DNA from: Candidatus Competibacteraceae bacterium
Lineage (GTDB): Bacteria; Pseudomonadota; Gammaproteobacteria; Competibacterales; Competibacteraceae
Direction of reading: 5' to 3'
Assembly: GCA_012032855.1 (NCBI GenBank)
Contig: JAAUQA010000021.1
Coordinates: forward strand, 1 to 15,133
Length of the DNA: 15,133 nt
A model generated the notes under the pieces. That model had not been told where the DNA came from. It did no database searches and was given only the letters and a program-made list of their open reading frames with translations. Made by a program: the position numbers and the translations under genes. Every line of letters starts with the position of its first letter. Position 1 is the stretch's first letter. Positions 8,511-15,133 of the stretch are shown here, piece after piece.

Positions 8511-8537
8511 AAGTAAGGCAAAGACGCAATAGTTCGA

Positions 8538-8948
8538 TTAGCCCGGGCACATCGGAGCGATTTTGGGTAAAGAACCGCGCACGGCAGCCCAGCCCATACC
8601 CAAATTGGTTTTCTTCCCGGTAATCACCACCAGCAAAGAATTTTCCTTGCCCGGCACGGTCGCCATGAAGTGATAAGTTCCCTCGGTGGTCATCTGCACT
8701 TCCTTGATCATGTGGCGGGTTTCCCGGCCGCGTTGACTGGTTAACATGTCCTCAACCGTGCTGACGTTACTGCCGCGGAACATGTCCACCGCTGCCGCAG
8801 CAACCGCATCCAGGTAGCTTTGTGTAAAATAAGGAACATTATGGGCTACGGAAAGTAATAAACCAGATCCTAAATCCACTACCGCTGCGCCAAGCGCATC
8901 GTTAACGTCTTTCAATAACTGCTCACAAATATCATCTAAAGTTGCCAT
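8538..8948 (-). CDS. Roadblock/LC7-domain protein (distal gene of the operon)
   Basis: 136 residues, essentially one Roadblock/LC7 fold. It opens MATLDDICEQLLKDVNDALG, then AAVVDLGSGLLLSVAHNVPY, a helix rich in alanine (YLDAVAAAAVDMF) and the paired strands TYHFMATVPGKENSLLVVITG. Roadblock domains dimerise and bind or stimulate small Ras-like GTPases (MglB acts on MglA in this way). AGGAG lies about 9 nt before the ATG, the strongest ribosome site of the operon. The gap to the previous gene is 39 nt. With the GTPase at 9709-10239 it probably forms a signalling or polarity module. It carries no signal peptide or membrane segment, so it should be cytoplasmic. Confidence 0.85.
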   Translation of the reverse strand: MATLDDICEQLLKDVNDALGAAVVDLGSGLLLSVAHNVPYFTQSYLDAVAAAAVDMFRGSNVSTVEDMLTSQRGRETRHMIKEVQMTTEGTYHFMATVPGKENSLLVVITGKKTNLGMGWAAVRGSLPKIAPMCPG

Positions 8949-8987
8949 GGATTTTCTCCTATCACTCGCTAAATGCTTGAAGTTTAT

Positions 8988-9635
8988 TTACCGCAATAGT
9001 TCAGATAGAGCGTCTGCGGTGCTACGCCCATTACTCAGCAACATGCCAAGATTGCTATCCTTGGTAGAAATGCACGTCAACATCAATATGTCATTGATGC
9101 GTAGAGAAACGACGCGTCCGTTACTATTGTCCAAAATGACGAATTGACAAAACCGTTGCTCGGATTCCCTGGCAATACTTTCACCTAGTGCTAATAAAGA
9201 GCTGGTCATAGTGGATATTTTATTGGCCGGTATATCCCGTTTAAGCGCCTGTGCAACGCTATGTCCATCGACCGTGGAAATAATTGCTCCATAAACTCCC
9301 GCACAGTTTCGGGTAAACTCTATTAACCGTTGTTCACTCAGGGCCAATTGTTGTTTGCTGAAATCTGCGACAACTATTCGTTCATCATCATCTTCCATAT
9401 TCAATTCCTGTTCTGTTTTCTCATTACCACGATAACTGGTGTCTTGCATATCTTGTCTCGACTGCACCGTTTCGTTCTCTTCAGCGACAGGGAGTTCCTC
9501 CGGTGGCTGCTCAATGAGTTCCGATGTTTCTTTCACATCCACCGTCTGTGCTATGATTTCTGGCTCATTAGAAACCGTCGGAGTACCCGCATTTTTCTTG
9601 CGGCTCAGTAACGAGCCTAATTTGCCGAATTTCAT
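8988..9635 (-). CDS. Roadblock/LC7-domain protein with long acidic N-terminal extension
   Basis: 215 residues. Residues 1-15 are basic (MKFGKLGSLLSRKKN). Residues 16-90 are acidic and low-complexity (PPEELPVAEENETVQ, MEDDDERIV), probably disordered. Residues 95-215 form a Roadblock/LC7 domain: QRLIEFTRNCAGVYGAIIST, VDGHSVAQALKRDIPANKIS, a helix with LLALGESIARE, then QFVILDNSNGRVVSLRIND. This is a different subgroup from the 136-residue paralogue, which suggests a heteromeric pair. The basic start plus acidic linker could tether the domain to a partner or to the membrane surface (inference). It lies 73 nt after the GTPase gene, with GGCGGGA upstream of the ATG. Confidence 0.85.
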   Translation of the reverse strand: MKFGKLGSLLSRKKNAGTPTVSNEPEIIAQTVDVKETSELIEQPPEELPVAEENETVQSRQDMQDTSYRGNEKTEQELNMEDDDERIVVADFSKQQLALSEQRLIEFTRNCAGVYGAIISTVDGHSVAQALKRDIPANKISTMTSSLLALGESIARESEQRFCQFVILDNSNGRVVSLRINDILMLTCISTKDSNLGMLLSNGRSTADALSELLR

Positions 9636-9708
9636 TAATATCCCGCCTGTCGCCTAAGATCGAACGATGTGGCCGATATGCCCACGTTTGATTTCCGGTT
9701 GGGCACCC

Positions 9709-10239
9709 CTAACTAGGGATTTCCAAACAGGTCATTAATGCATTCAATAATAACAACACATCTTCTTTCTCGCGGGCATCGATAGTGAAGATAGGAAACA
9801 TCTGGTTTCTCTTGTTTAGTAAATCGTAATAATCGTCTAGTGTCGGTGTGTCTTTTATATCGGTGCAAGTAATACCGATGACGGCATCAGTTTCATTAAT
9901 AAAGGTTTCAAAATTGTCCAGATAAACTTCTAAATCAGCTACAGGATCTGAGCGCCGGTTATCGATCAAAATGATCAAACCCAAACCACCCTGAACAAGA
10001 ATTTCCCACATAAACCGGAAACGCTTCTGACCCGGTGTCCCGTACAACCTAACTTTCTGGCCGTTATCCAGCGTAATTTCGCCAAAGTCCATGGCTACCG
10101 TGGTCTTCTCCTTGACGCCGGAAAGGCTGTCGGTGGCGAAGACATCGGTAGAGACCGGTGGAAACTCGCTGATCGCACTGATCGCAGTGGATTTTCCTGC
10201 CCCCGGCGAGCCGGTAAAAATAAATTTAATTTGTGACAT
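9709..10239 (-). CDS. Small Ras-like GTPase partnered with Roadblock proteins
   Basis: 176 residues, a single G domain. The P-loop is FTGSPGAGKST (8-18). Switch I threonines lie at 46-47 (KEKTTVAMDFGE). The G3 region reads YGTPGQKRF (66-74) and is followed by GLGLIILIDNRRSDP. The G4 position reads GITCTDI (122-128) instead of canonical NKxD, a change I associate with Roadblock-linked GTPases of the MglA/CvnD kind; guanine specificity should be tested rather than assumed. The start ATG is 1 nt after the TGA of the 341-aa gene, so translation is coupled. Likely a cytoplasmic GTP switch whose state is controlled by the downstream Roadblock proteins. Its output is not apparent from the sequence. 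Confidence 0.85.
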   Translation of the reverse strand: MSQIKFIFTGSPGAGKSTAISAISEFPPVSTDVFATDSLSGVKEKTTVAMDFGEITLDNGQKVRLYGTPGQKRFRFMWEILVQGGLGLIILIDNRRSDPVADLEVYLDNFETFINETDAVIGITCTDIKDTPTLDDYYDLLNKRNQMFPIFTIDAREKEDVLLLLNALMTCLEIPS

Positions 10240-10240
10240 A

Positions 10241-11266
10241 TCAGATCCCTAAGCGATTGCGGATTCTGCTCAATAAGCTACGCTTGCCGTTGTTGAGCTG
10301 TTTTGTGGCAGGTGTCGTCTGATCTATGGGTTTATGTTGATGATCCAAATAACCCAATGCATAACAGGCGTTAATAAAGTGAACGATTTCAGTAGTCGGT
10401 GCGTTCAAAAAATCCGCAATGTAATCAATAGTAGCCCCTCGCCTTAACAGGGCAGTCAATTTCATGTGCAAGGGATCATTGCCCAGCCGCTTGAGGTCGG
10501 GCCAACGGCGTAATTGAAAGTACTCAGTTTGTGATAAGCCTTCAAACAATTGACCATCTGAGATAGATAGCGCCACTTTCCAGAGGGTTAGATCCAACTC
10601 ATGTGGGATCAGTTGTTCAATTTCCTTATTCAGTTGTTTACGGTCAATCTCTTCGATAATAAAGTTGTGGGTATCGCTAACTAATACCTTGCTGATGTCA
10701 GCGTTGGCTGAACTATAAACGTAATAGCGATTGCGCCACCGATCGATAATCAGCAGCCGGTTGCTCGCTTTTTCAACGATATGCAGCGCTTTATTCTGAT
10801 CTTTGGGCAACCGGTCTATGATGCGCCGAATAGATTGCGTTTTAGTCTCGGTCTTAGTTATGGCGCTCGGTATTTCATTTTTATTCGACCGGGATGAATT
10901 TTTAGCGATGGCCGACTCTTGCTGAGTATTAATGAACCATTCGGCCGCTTGATGTAAAACCGGTATTACGTTTTTCGAGCGGATTGGTTTCGGCAATACA
11001 AAAATATCGTTGGCGGTGCCAAAACCATCAGGAGGATTGCCGAATGCGATTAATGCTTGCTTTCTTTCGTCGTTGATTAGTTTTGCAAATGCACTGCGTC
11101 CTTCGTCGGAATCGGTATCAACCAGGAGAGCGGCCGCAGCTTGAGCGTTATCAGTATAATCCCAACTGGCCAAAGCATTGGTCTTTGTTAAGGAAAGTAT
11201 GATCTTCAGCACTGGCAGATCCTTGACGGATACTTGCTGAGAAGATAATTTTAACTCATAAGGCAT
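10241..11266 (-). CDS. Unrecognised 341-aa protein heading the Roadblock-GTPase operon
   Basis: 341 residues, soluble, in three parts. Residues 1-115 look like an alpha/beta domain (VLKIILSLTKTNALASWDYT, AAAALLVDTDSDEGRSAF, QALIAFGNPP), faintly receiver-like. Residues 116-160 are a polar linker (QQESAIAKNSSRSNKNE). Residues 160-341 begin RLPKDQNKALHIVEK, pass through RLLIIDRWRNRYYVYSS, and end in a helical region with RRWPDLKRLGNDPLHMKL and FLNAPTTEIVHFINACYALG that resembles a winged-helix or PatA-like tail. The last residues are basic (KRSLLSRIRNRLGI). I do not recognise a named family. It is first in the operon and overlaps the GTPase ribosome site, so it may be an input or effector of the GTPase. 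Confidence 0.75.
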   Translation of the reverse strand: MPYELKLSSQQVSVKDLPVLKIILSLTKTNALASWDYTDNAQAAAALLVDTDSDEGRSAFAKLINDERKQALIAFGNPPDGFGTANDIFVLPKPIRSKNVIPVLHQAAEWFINTQQESAIAKNSSRSNKNEIPSAITKTETKTQSIRRIIDRLPKDQNKALHIVEKASNRLLIIDRWRNRYYVYSSANADISKVLVSDTHNFIIEEIDRKQLNKEIEQLIPHELDLTLWKVALSISDGQLFEGLSQTEYFQLRRWPDLKRLGNDPLHMKLTALLRRGATIDYIADFLNAPTTEIVHFINACYALGYLDHQHKPIDQTTPATKQLNNGKRSLLSRIRNRLGI

Positions 11267-11648
11267 GGCTAGAACGGCCTGACAATGGTTTAGTCAACGA
11301 ACTCTGCGATGATGTTAAGCATCGCTGCGATTTACTATGTAATTCAATTTCGTTGCCCCGGTGTTCAATAACCGATCGAATCAGTGGCCAATCGATATTA
11401 ATAAAAAATGCCGGCGCCTAAACTGAAGAGCGAGACCGTTCTGAAATCGATATTTCGGTAGGTCAACGCTTAATGTGAGTACATAATAGGGAGAGTTTGT
11501 AACCAGAGTGTGTCTGGAGATAGTCGTTTTGTAACAGTTTGTATCTTTGGGAGAGGTTAACCTCCGCTCGAACTTACCAACTCTGTTGATGTTCTACTGA
11601 GAAGTCTTCGGTAATCGCCGAATCTTCTAACGCGTCAGGAGTGAACGT
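11267..11648. promoter_or_regulatory. Divergent control region between the Roadblock operon and the His-rich gene
   Basis: 382 bases without a convincing gene. Features seen: inverted repeat GCGATG/CATCGC (11306-11311 and 11320-11325); direct repeat AATCGATATT at 11390-11399 and 11445-11454; perfect palindrome GAGGTTAACCTC at 11553-11564; leader hairpin 11600-11628. No convincing -35/-10 pair could be chosen for either direction. Confidence 0.5.
11600..11628 (+). promoter_or_regulatory. Leader hairpin before the His-rich gene
   Basis: AGAAGtcTTCGG pairs with CCGAAtCTTCT around a TAATCG loop, ten pairs with a small internal loop. It ends about 7 bases before the AGGAG ribosome site at 11636-11640, close enough to affect translation. 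Confidence 0.45.
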
Positions 11649-11921
11649 ATGCAACACGAACATGAGCATAAACACATGCACGCCCACGAACATGCCCATG
11701 CACACAACCACGAACACCGGCATGATGATGTGATGCATGCGCATCCTCATATCCATCGTCATAGACACGATCATATCCATCAACATGCCCATCCCCACCA
11801 ACACGGCGCTGAGGCGCATGATCACAGCCATGATCATGAAAAGCACGGTATGAAACCGCACGACCACAGTCACTCAACTGAAGAACTTGAACCGCATGAC
11901 CACGACCACAGTCATGATTGA
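11649..11921 (+). CDS. Histidine-rich small protein, putative metal-binding
   Basis: 90 residues of which 36 are histidine, mostly as alternating His-X pairs (MQHEHEHKHMHAHEHAHAHN at the start, PHDHDHSHD at the end). Partner residues are mainly D, E, A, S, P and R. There is no cysteine, signal peptide or membrane segment. A clear AGGAG lies 8 nt before the ATG. Both CAT and CAC are used for histidine, which argues for selection on the protein rather than a simple DNA repeat expansion. Known His-rich proteins such as Helicobacter Hpn and the tails of SlyD and HypB bind nickel, zinc or cobalt; similar metal storage or buffering is an inference here. The opposite-strand reading is a Met/Val-rich shadow. 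Which metal and which regulator are unknown. Confidence 0.7.
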   Translation: MQHEHEHKHMHAHEHAHAHNHEHRHDDVMHAHPHIHRHRHDHIHQHAHPHQHGAEAHDHSHDHEKHGMKPHDHSHSTEELEPHDHDHSHD

Positions 11922-11938
11922 ACGGGCAGCGCGTTCAA
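11918..11938. terminator. Weak hairpin between convergent stops
   Basis: TTGAACG-ggcagcg-CGTTCAA, seven pairs, spans the stop codons of both the His-rich gene and the recombinase gene. No U-tract follows in either direction, so terminator function is uncertain. Confidence 0.3.
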
Positions 11939-12819
11939 CGCGGATTGCAGTACCGCTGAGTGGTAACCGGATAGGCGTGACCCAGTAATTTTTGCATCGC
12001 GTGCAGATCGCCGCCTTCCTCACGCAACCGTTGCGCGAAACACTGCCGGAAGGTATGCGCTGTGACGTTGCTCGGTAATTGCAACAGAACCCGCAGACGG
12101 CGTATTTGGCGTTGTACGACGCCGGGATTCAGCCGTTTGCCGCGCGCACCGACGAACAGTGGCTGCGTGTCGCTTAAAGGATAAGGACAGACCCGTAGAT
12201 AATCGGCAATAAGGTCGGGGACGAACGGCAATACCGGTACGCTACGCCGGCGGTGTCCGCTTCCTACCTCCAGGCTTATACCGGCGGCAGGCGCTTGGCC
12301 GCGCGTCAGGGCCAGCGCCTCGCCCAAGCGCAGCCCGGAACCGTACAACAGAGCAAACAACGCTTCATCACGTTTGGCGATCCAGGGGGCATCGCTCAGT
12401 TCGGCGACAAGTTTGATCGCTTGGCCAGCCTCTGTTTGGGATAAAGACTTAACGGCACGGCGCGGAACACGGGGTGCGGGGAGTTTTTCAATAAAAGGAT
12501 TGTGCGCGAGTTGCCGTTCGGCAAGAAACCGAAAAAAATTGCGCAGCGCGGCCACGGCGCGTGCTACTGACGAGGGGGCTTTGCCTACTGCTTCGAGATA
12601 CGCGCAGTAGCCGCGAAACTGGTCTAATTCCAGAGCCGCCAAGTGCGATAAGCCGACGCCAGCCTCAGAACGTTCCGTTAAATAGTCCAGGAATGCGCTC
12701 AAATCTCGACCGTATCCGCGCACTGTATATTCGGAAGCTTGCTGCTCCTCCTTCAGCCCGGTAAGCCACCAATCCACAGCGGTGATCATTGCAGTAGTGT
12801 CAACCGGTGATTGGTGCAT
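11935..12819 (-). CDS. XerC-like tyrosine recombinase lacking the catalytic lysine
   Basis: 294 residues from the ATG at 12819, 2 nt after the stop of the yjdF-like gene; the ATG at 12789 is an alternative. The N-terminal SAM-like core-binding domain includes YTVRGYGRDLSAFLDYL. The catalytic domain has R164 (GSGLRLGEAL), H255-x-x-R258 (AHTFRQCFA), H281 (LLGHAYPVTTQRY) and nucleophile Y290. At the beta-hairpin where XerC/XerD carry the lysine in GKG, this protein reads GSGHRRRSVPVLP, so S187 replaces it. The protein stops four residues after Y290, while XerC normally has about 20 more. Blocks such as ADYLRVCPYPL and PLFVGARGKRL are closest, in my recollection, to alphaproteobacterial XerC. It may be a divergent, inactive or acquired copy rather than the housekeeping dif recombinase. 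Confidence 0.8.
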   Translation of the reverse strand: MHQSPVDTTAMITAVDWWLTGLKEEQQASEYTVRGYGRDLSAFLDYLTERSEAGVGLSHLAALELDQFRGYCAYLEAVGKAPSSVARAVAALRNFFRFLAERQLAHNPFIEKLPAPRVPRRAVKSLSQTEAGQAIKLVAELSDAPWIAKRDEALFALLYGSGLRLGEALALTRGQAPAAGISLEVGSGHRRRSVPVLPFVPDLIADYLRVCPYPLSDTQPLFVGARGKRLNPGVVQRQIRRLRVLLQLPSNVTAHTFRQCFAQRLREEGGDLHAMQKLLGHAYPVTTQRYCNPR

Positions 12820-12821
12820 GG

Positions 12822-13439
12822 CTATGCAATGCCATAACCCACACGCTTCAACTGGCGGTCGTGGATTCGTCTCAAGGTCAGTTGGGCGGTGATCGCACCG
12901 GTCAGTGCAAGAAACATATCCCATTGAGTGTCCCAGATATCGCCTTGCGTGCCTAGAAAAGCATCGGCGGCGCCACCGCCGATGACGGCCGTCCACCATT
13001 CCAGAAACTCGTAGCAAGCGCTGAACGCCAGACATACGCAAGCGACCAGAAAAAACAGCCATTTGCCGGGAACCAGTGGGGAGCGGCGCAACAAGATTTC
13101 TCGTGCCAGAATGGCAGGAACAAACCCCTGCGCCAGATGGCCGAGACGGTCATAATGATTACGACTCAGATCAAGCCAATCCTGTACCCAAAATCCCAGC
13201 GGCACGTGCGCATAGGTGTAATGCGCTCCCAGCATCAGAATCAGCGCGTGAAGAAAAATAAGCCGATAGGCCAGCGGCGTGAACCGGAAGCGTGGATAAA
13301 CAACGATCAGAATCGGTATTCCGATGAGGATGGGCAACACTTCCAACACCCACGTCAACCGGTCATGGGGGTGAATCCCGGAAACAATGAGGGCCAGCAT
13401 ACCGAGAACAAGCAGTGATTGTAGTTCACGGTTGTTCAT
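12822..13439 (-). CDS. YjdF/DUF2238-family membrane protein
   Basis: 205 residues with about six hydrophobic segments. Family hallmarks are NHYDRLGHLAQGFVPAILAR, ACYEFLEWW and GTQGDIWDTQWDMFLAL, with conserved Asp, His and Glu in or near membrane helices. The family is common in bacteria but its function is unknown; VanZ-like resemblance is remote. GGAGG six nt before the ATG at 13439 fixes the start. The gene is followed after 2 nt by the XerC-like recombinase, so the two are translationally coupled, although no functional link is known. Confidence 0.85.
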   Translation of the reverse strand: MNNRELQSLLVLGMLALIVSGIHPHDRLTWVLEVLPILIGIPILIVVYPRFRFTPLAYRLIFLHALILMLGAHYTYAHVPLGFWVQDWLDLSRNHYDRLGHLAQGFVPAILAREILLRRSPLVPGKWLFFLVACVCLAFSACYEFLEWWTAVIGGGAADAFLGTQGDIWDTQWDMFLALTGAITAQLTLRRIHDRQLKRVGYGIA

Positions 13440-13505
13440 GTTGCCTCCATTTTAGCGTTCAGAAACAGTGGACTGCTTTTGGCGGTCCAAATATCAGTAC
13501 ATTCA

Positions 13506-13625
13506 GGACTTACGCCGCTCGTTCCAGAGGACGCCGTGAATACTTCCCTGTAGGCTTGACGACGACCGTCCGGGCCGTCGACACCTCTTGCACGAGCGAC
13601 GAAAGCCCTGGTTGAGCATAAGTCC
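13506..13625. repeat. MITE- or REP-like intergenic element of about 120 bp
   Basis: Bounded by imperfect terminal inverted repeats GGACTTACGC (13506-13515) and GCATAAGTCC (13616-13625), 9 of 10 matching. A nested inverted pair CGCTCGT (13516-13522) and ACGAGCG (13592-13598) lies inside. The centre folds as CGACGACC-gt-CCGGGCCGTCG-like (13560-13580). No gene fits. Ends of the type GGACTTACGC are, from memory, found on insertion-sequence derivatives in many bacteria. No clear target duplication flanks it beyond CA. Confidence 0.55.
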
Positions 13626-13653
13626 CAACACTGAATAAGGATAACACTTCCCC

Positions 13654-14207
13654 ATGATGACCATTCGCTACTACTGGCTCTGCGGATTAGCTGTGGTGCT
13701 ATTAGCCGGTTGCGCTACTTCAGGCGATTACAATCCGATTAGAGACGCCGATTTTAAGGGCCCGGCGTTACACACCGTGCGCGCCGAGTTTGGTTCGGGT
13801 GCCTTTAACGGCGTCCGCGTGCGCTGGGGGGGCGAAATCGCCGGGGTGGAGAATCAACGCGCCGAAACTTGGCTGGAGATTGTCGAGCATCCCCTTGGGC
13901 GTAGCGGGCGACGCGTGACGTCAGCGCCAGCGAAGGGGCGTTTCATTGCCCGCTTCAGCGGGTTTCTGGACCCCGCTATTTATGCCGCAGGGCGCCAGAT
14001 CACCGTCATCGGTACGCTGACCGATCAGATCCAACGCACCATGGCGAGTACCCGTATCAATTTCCGGTGGTCGTCGTCGACCACTATCAGCTTTGGGAAG
14101 AACGGCGAGAGCCGGAGGTGATTTACTATCACGATCCGTTCTGGAGTCCTTGGTACTGGCCGCGACCCTATTCCTATCGCTACTATCGCCACTATCGTCA
14201 CTATTGA
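13654..14207 (+). CDS. slp: Slp-family outer-membrane lipoprotein; one frameshift as read
   Basis: Corrected length is 184 residues. The N-terminus is a lipoprotein signal (MMTIRYYWLCGLAVVLLAGC) with lipobox LAGC and lipidated C20. The mature part has the Slp features FNGVRVRWGGEIAGVENQ, ETWLEIVEHPLGRSGRR, GRFIARFSGFLDPAIYAAGR and QITVIGTLT, a small beta fold anchored in the outer membrane. The frame as read diverges after RINF; restoring one C at 14064-14065 gives the expected PVVVVDHYQLWEER and an unusual aromatic C-terminus ending RYYRHYRHY before TGA at 14205. Slp in E. coli is a starvation/stationary-phase lipoprotein; the role here is unknown. Starts at 13654 and 13657 are both possible. 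It lies 75 nt upstream of srfB. Confidence 0.85.
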
Positions 14208-14282
14208 TCGGTTGCAGCTTGGTCCGATTCACGGCATTGTACGGTAAACAATCTCCGTGGCCCTATCGCGCAAGGGGAAGCG

Positions 14283-15133
14283 ATGCTGGCAAAACTAAAA
14301 CAATTCGGGCCGGTTATCAGTTTGGTACCGGAAAGCGCTGTTCAATGCTTGGATTTCGGCTTCAATAGCCATGAAATTCGGGTTGCGCGTGCGTTTCTGA
14401 ATGAGCCTGGTGAACGGTCGGATGATCCACCAACGCTGATCAGTCTCTATCCCGACCGCGAAGGCGGTCAACTGGTAGATGCCGGCGGGCGGATTCCCGT
14501 TCATCAAGAAGCGATTTATTCGTTGACCGGCGCGCGCGCGCTAGAGCCGTTTTGGGTGCTTGGCTGCCTGTACCGTTCTTTCGGGTGCGGGATACCCGCC
14601 CGGACGGCACTTATAGTTTCGATCAAGGCCCGCTCAACTGGGCGCGAGTGAGAATAGTCGAATTGGCGGAGCCCGATCCGCAAGGCAACACTCATCGGGT
14701 TACGCTGGCATTCGATACCCAACCTCATCGCCGCTGCGACCAGGACGGCCTTATCTCGCTCCCAGTGCGCAGGATATGCAATCCGGCGAGGAATTTAGCC
14801 TAGCCGATGAAGAAACGGACAGCCGCTGGTTCGTCGATCAGGACTGGGTCAAGGAATGGTTGCTGAAAGTGTTTTATGCCTTTGAGTTGCGCCGCCGCGC
14901 GCCGCGCCGGGTTGATGAGGAGGAGCTGCGTGGCGGGGTGGAGCACATCGCCCGTTATCTCACTGTACTGAGTGTGCTGGCGCAGGCCGAACTGTTCCCG
15001 CGCATCCGTTTCGTGTTTGTGGATAGCTCAACGGCTCGTAGTCAGTCGGTGGCCGTCGACCTGGTGTTGGACATCGGCAATTCCCGCAGTTGCGGCATTG
15101 TGATGGAAACCAGCGGCGACGACCCCCTGGATT
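14283..15133 (+). CDS. srfB: SrfB-like protein, N-terminal part; two frameshifts as read
   Basis: About 284 codons before the window ends. The start ATG follows AGGGGA by 7 nt. It opens MLAKLKQFGPVISLVPESAV, then QCLDFGFNSHEIRVARAF, and after frame correction WLPVPFFRVRDTRPDG, LNWARVRIVEL, LRPGRPYLAP and WVKEWLLKVFYAFELRRR. Near the end LVLDIGNSRSCGIVMETS looks like the phosphate-1 loop of an actin/Hsp70-type ATPase (inference). These segments match my memory of the SrfB virulence-factor family, usually about 1000 residues and encoded with srfA and srfC. Bases appear to be missing near 14557-14560 and at 14718-14720. The rest of the gene lies downstream. Confidence 0.8.

Noticed and set aside
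11574..11873. Met/Val-rich open frame opposite the His-rich gene
   Set aside because: It is the complement of the CAN-rich codons; it has no ribosome site, and the plus-strand reading has one.
11649..11921. CRISPR-like or simple tandem repeat
   Set aside because: Repeat units are irregular dipeptide-coding CAY-NNN with varied wobble bases; there are no spacers of constant length.
12820..13062. Upstream extension of the XerC-like frame
   Set aside because: It overlaps the yjdF-like gene out of frame and is rich in Arg/Trp shadow sequence; the ATG at 12819 fits the family.

Overview
This is chromosomal DNA of about 50-55% GC from a probable gammaproteobacterium. It carries a TrmB, a Tas-type aldo/keto reductase, YjbQ, a DUF6394-type membrane protein, a Slp-type lipoprotein and a SrfB-type protein. 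The mix is reminiscent of environmental lineages such as Methylococcales or Chromatiales, but I cannot fix the taxon from this window alone.

Layout. 1-469 (-) is the start of an EamA/DMT permease. 607-1122 (+) is a DUF1269-type protein. 1138-6657 (-) is a co-oriented block in transcription order: trmB, tas-like reductase, yjbQ (4-nt overlap with the reductase), a short S11 D,D-peptidase, a DUF6394-like membrane protein and a two-RCK potassium channel (4-nt gap). 6920-8465 (+) encodes a kinase-like domain joined in frame to a metallophosphoesterase. A strong hairpin terminator at 8477-8510 separates it from a convergent four-gene (-) operon at 8538-11266: an unrecognised 341-aa protein, a small GTPase and two Roadblock/LC7 proteins. 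11649-11921 (+) encodes a 90-aa protein with 36 histidines. 11935-13439 (-) holds a YjdF/DUF2238 membrane protein coupled to a XerC-like recombinase that lacks the usual catalytic lysine and C-terminal tail. 13506-13625 looks like a MITE or REP-type repeat. 13654 to the end (+) holds a Slp-type lipoprotein and the start of srfB.

The most important caution is that six genes (channel, reductase, trmB, kinase-like/phosphoesterase, slp, srfB) are broken by eleven single-base indels, mostly at short homopolymers. In every gene the protein can be read through by piecewise frame change with all family motifs intact, and the corrected lengths are whole numbers of codons. This looks more like uncorrected sequencing error than decay. 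I annotate these as single genes.

The best candidates for new biology are the Roadblock-GTPase operon with its unrecognised 341-aa partner, the histidine-rich small protein with a structured leader, and the kinase-like/phosphoesterase fusion.
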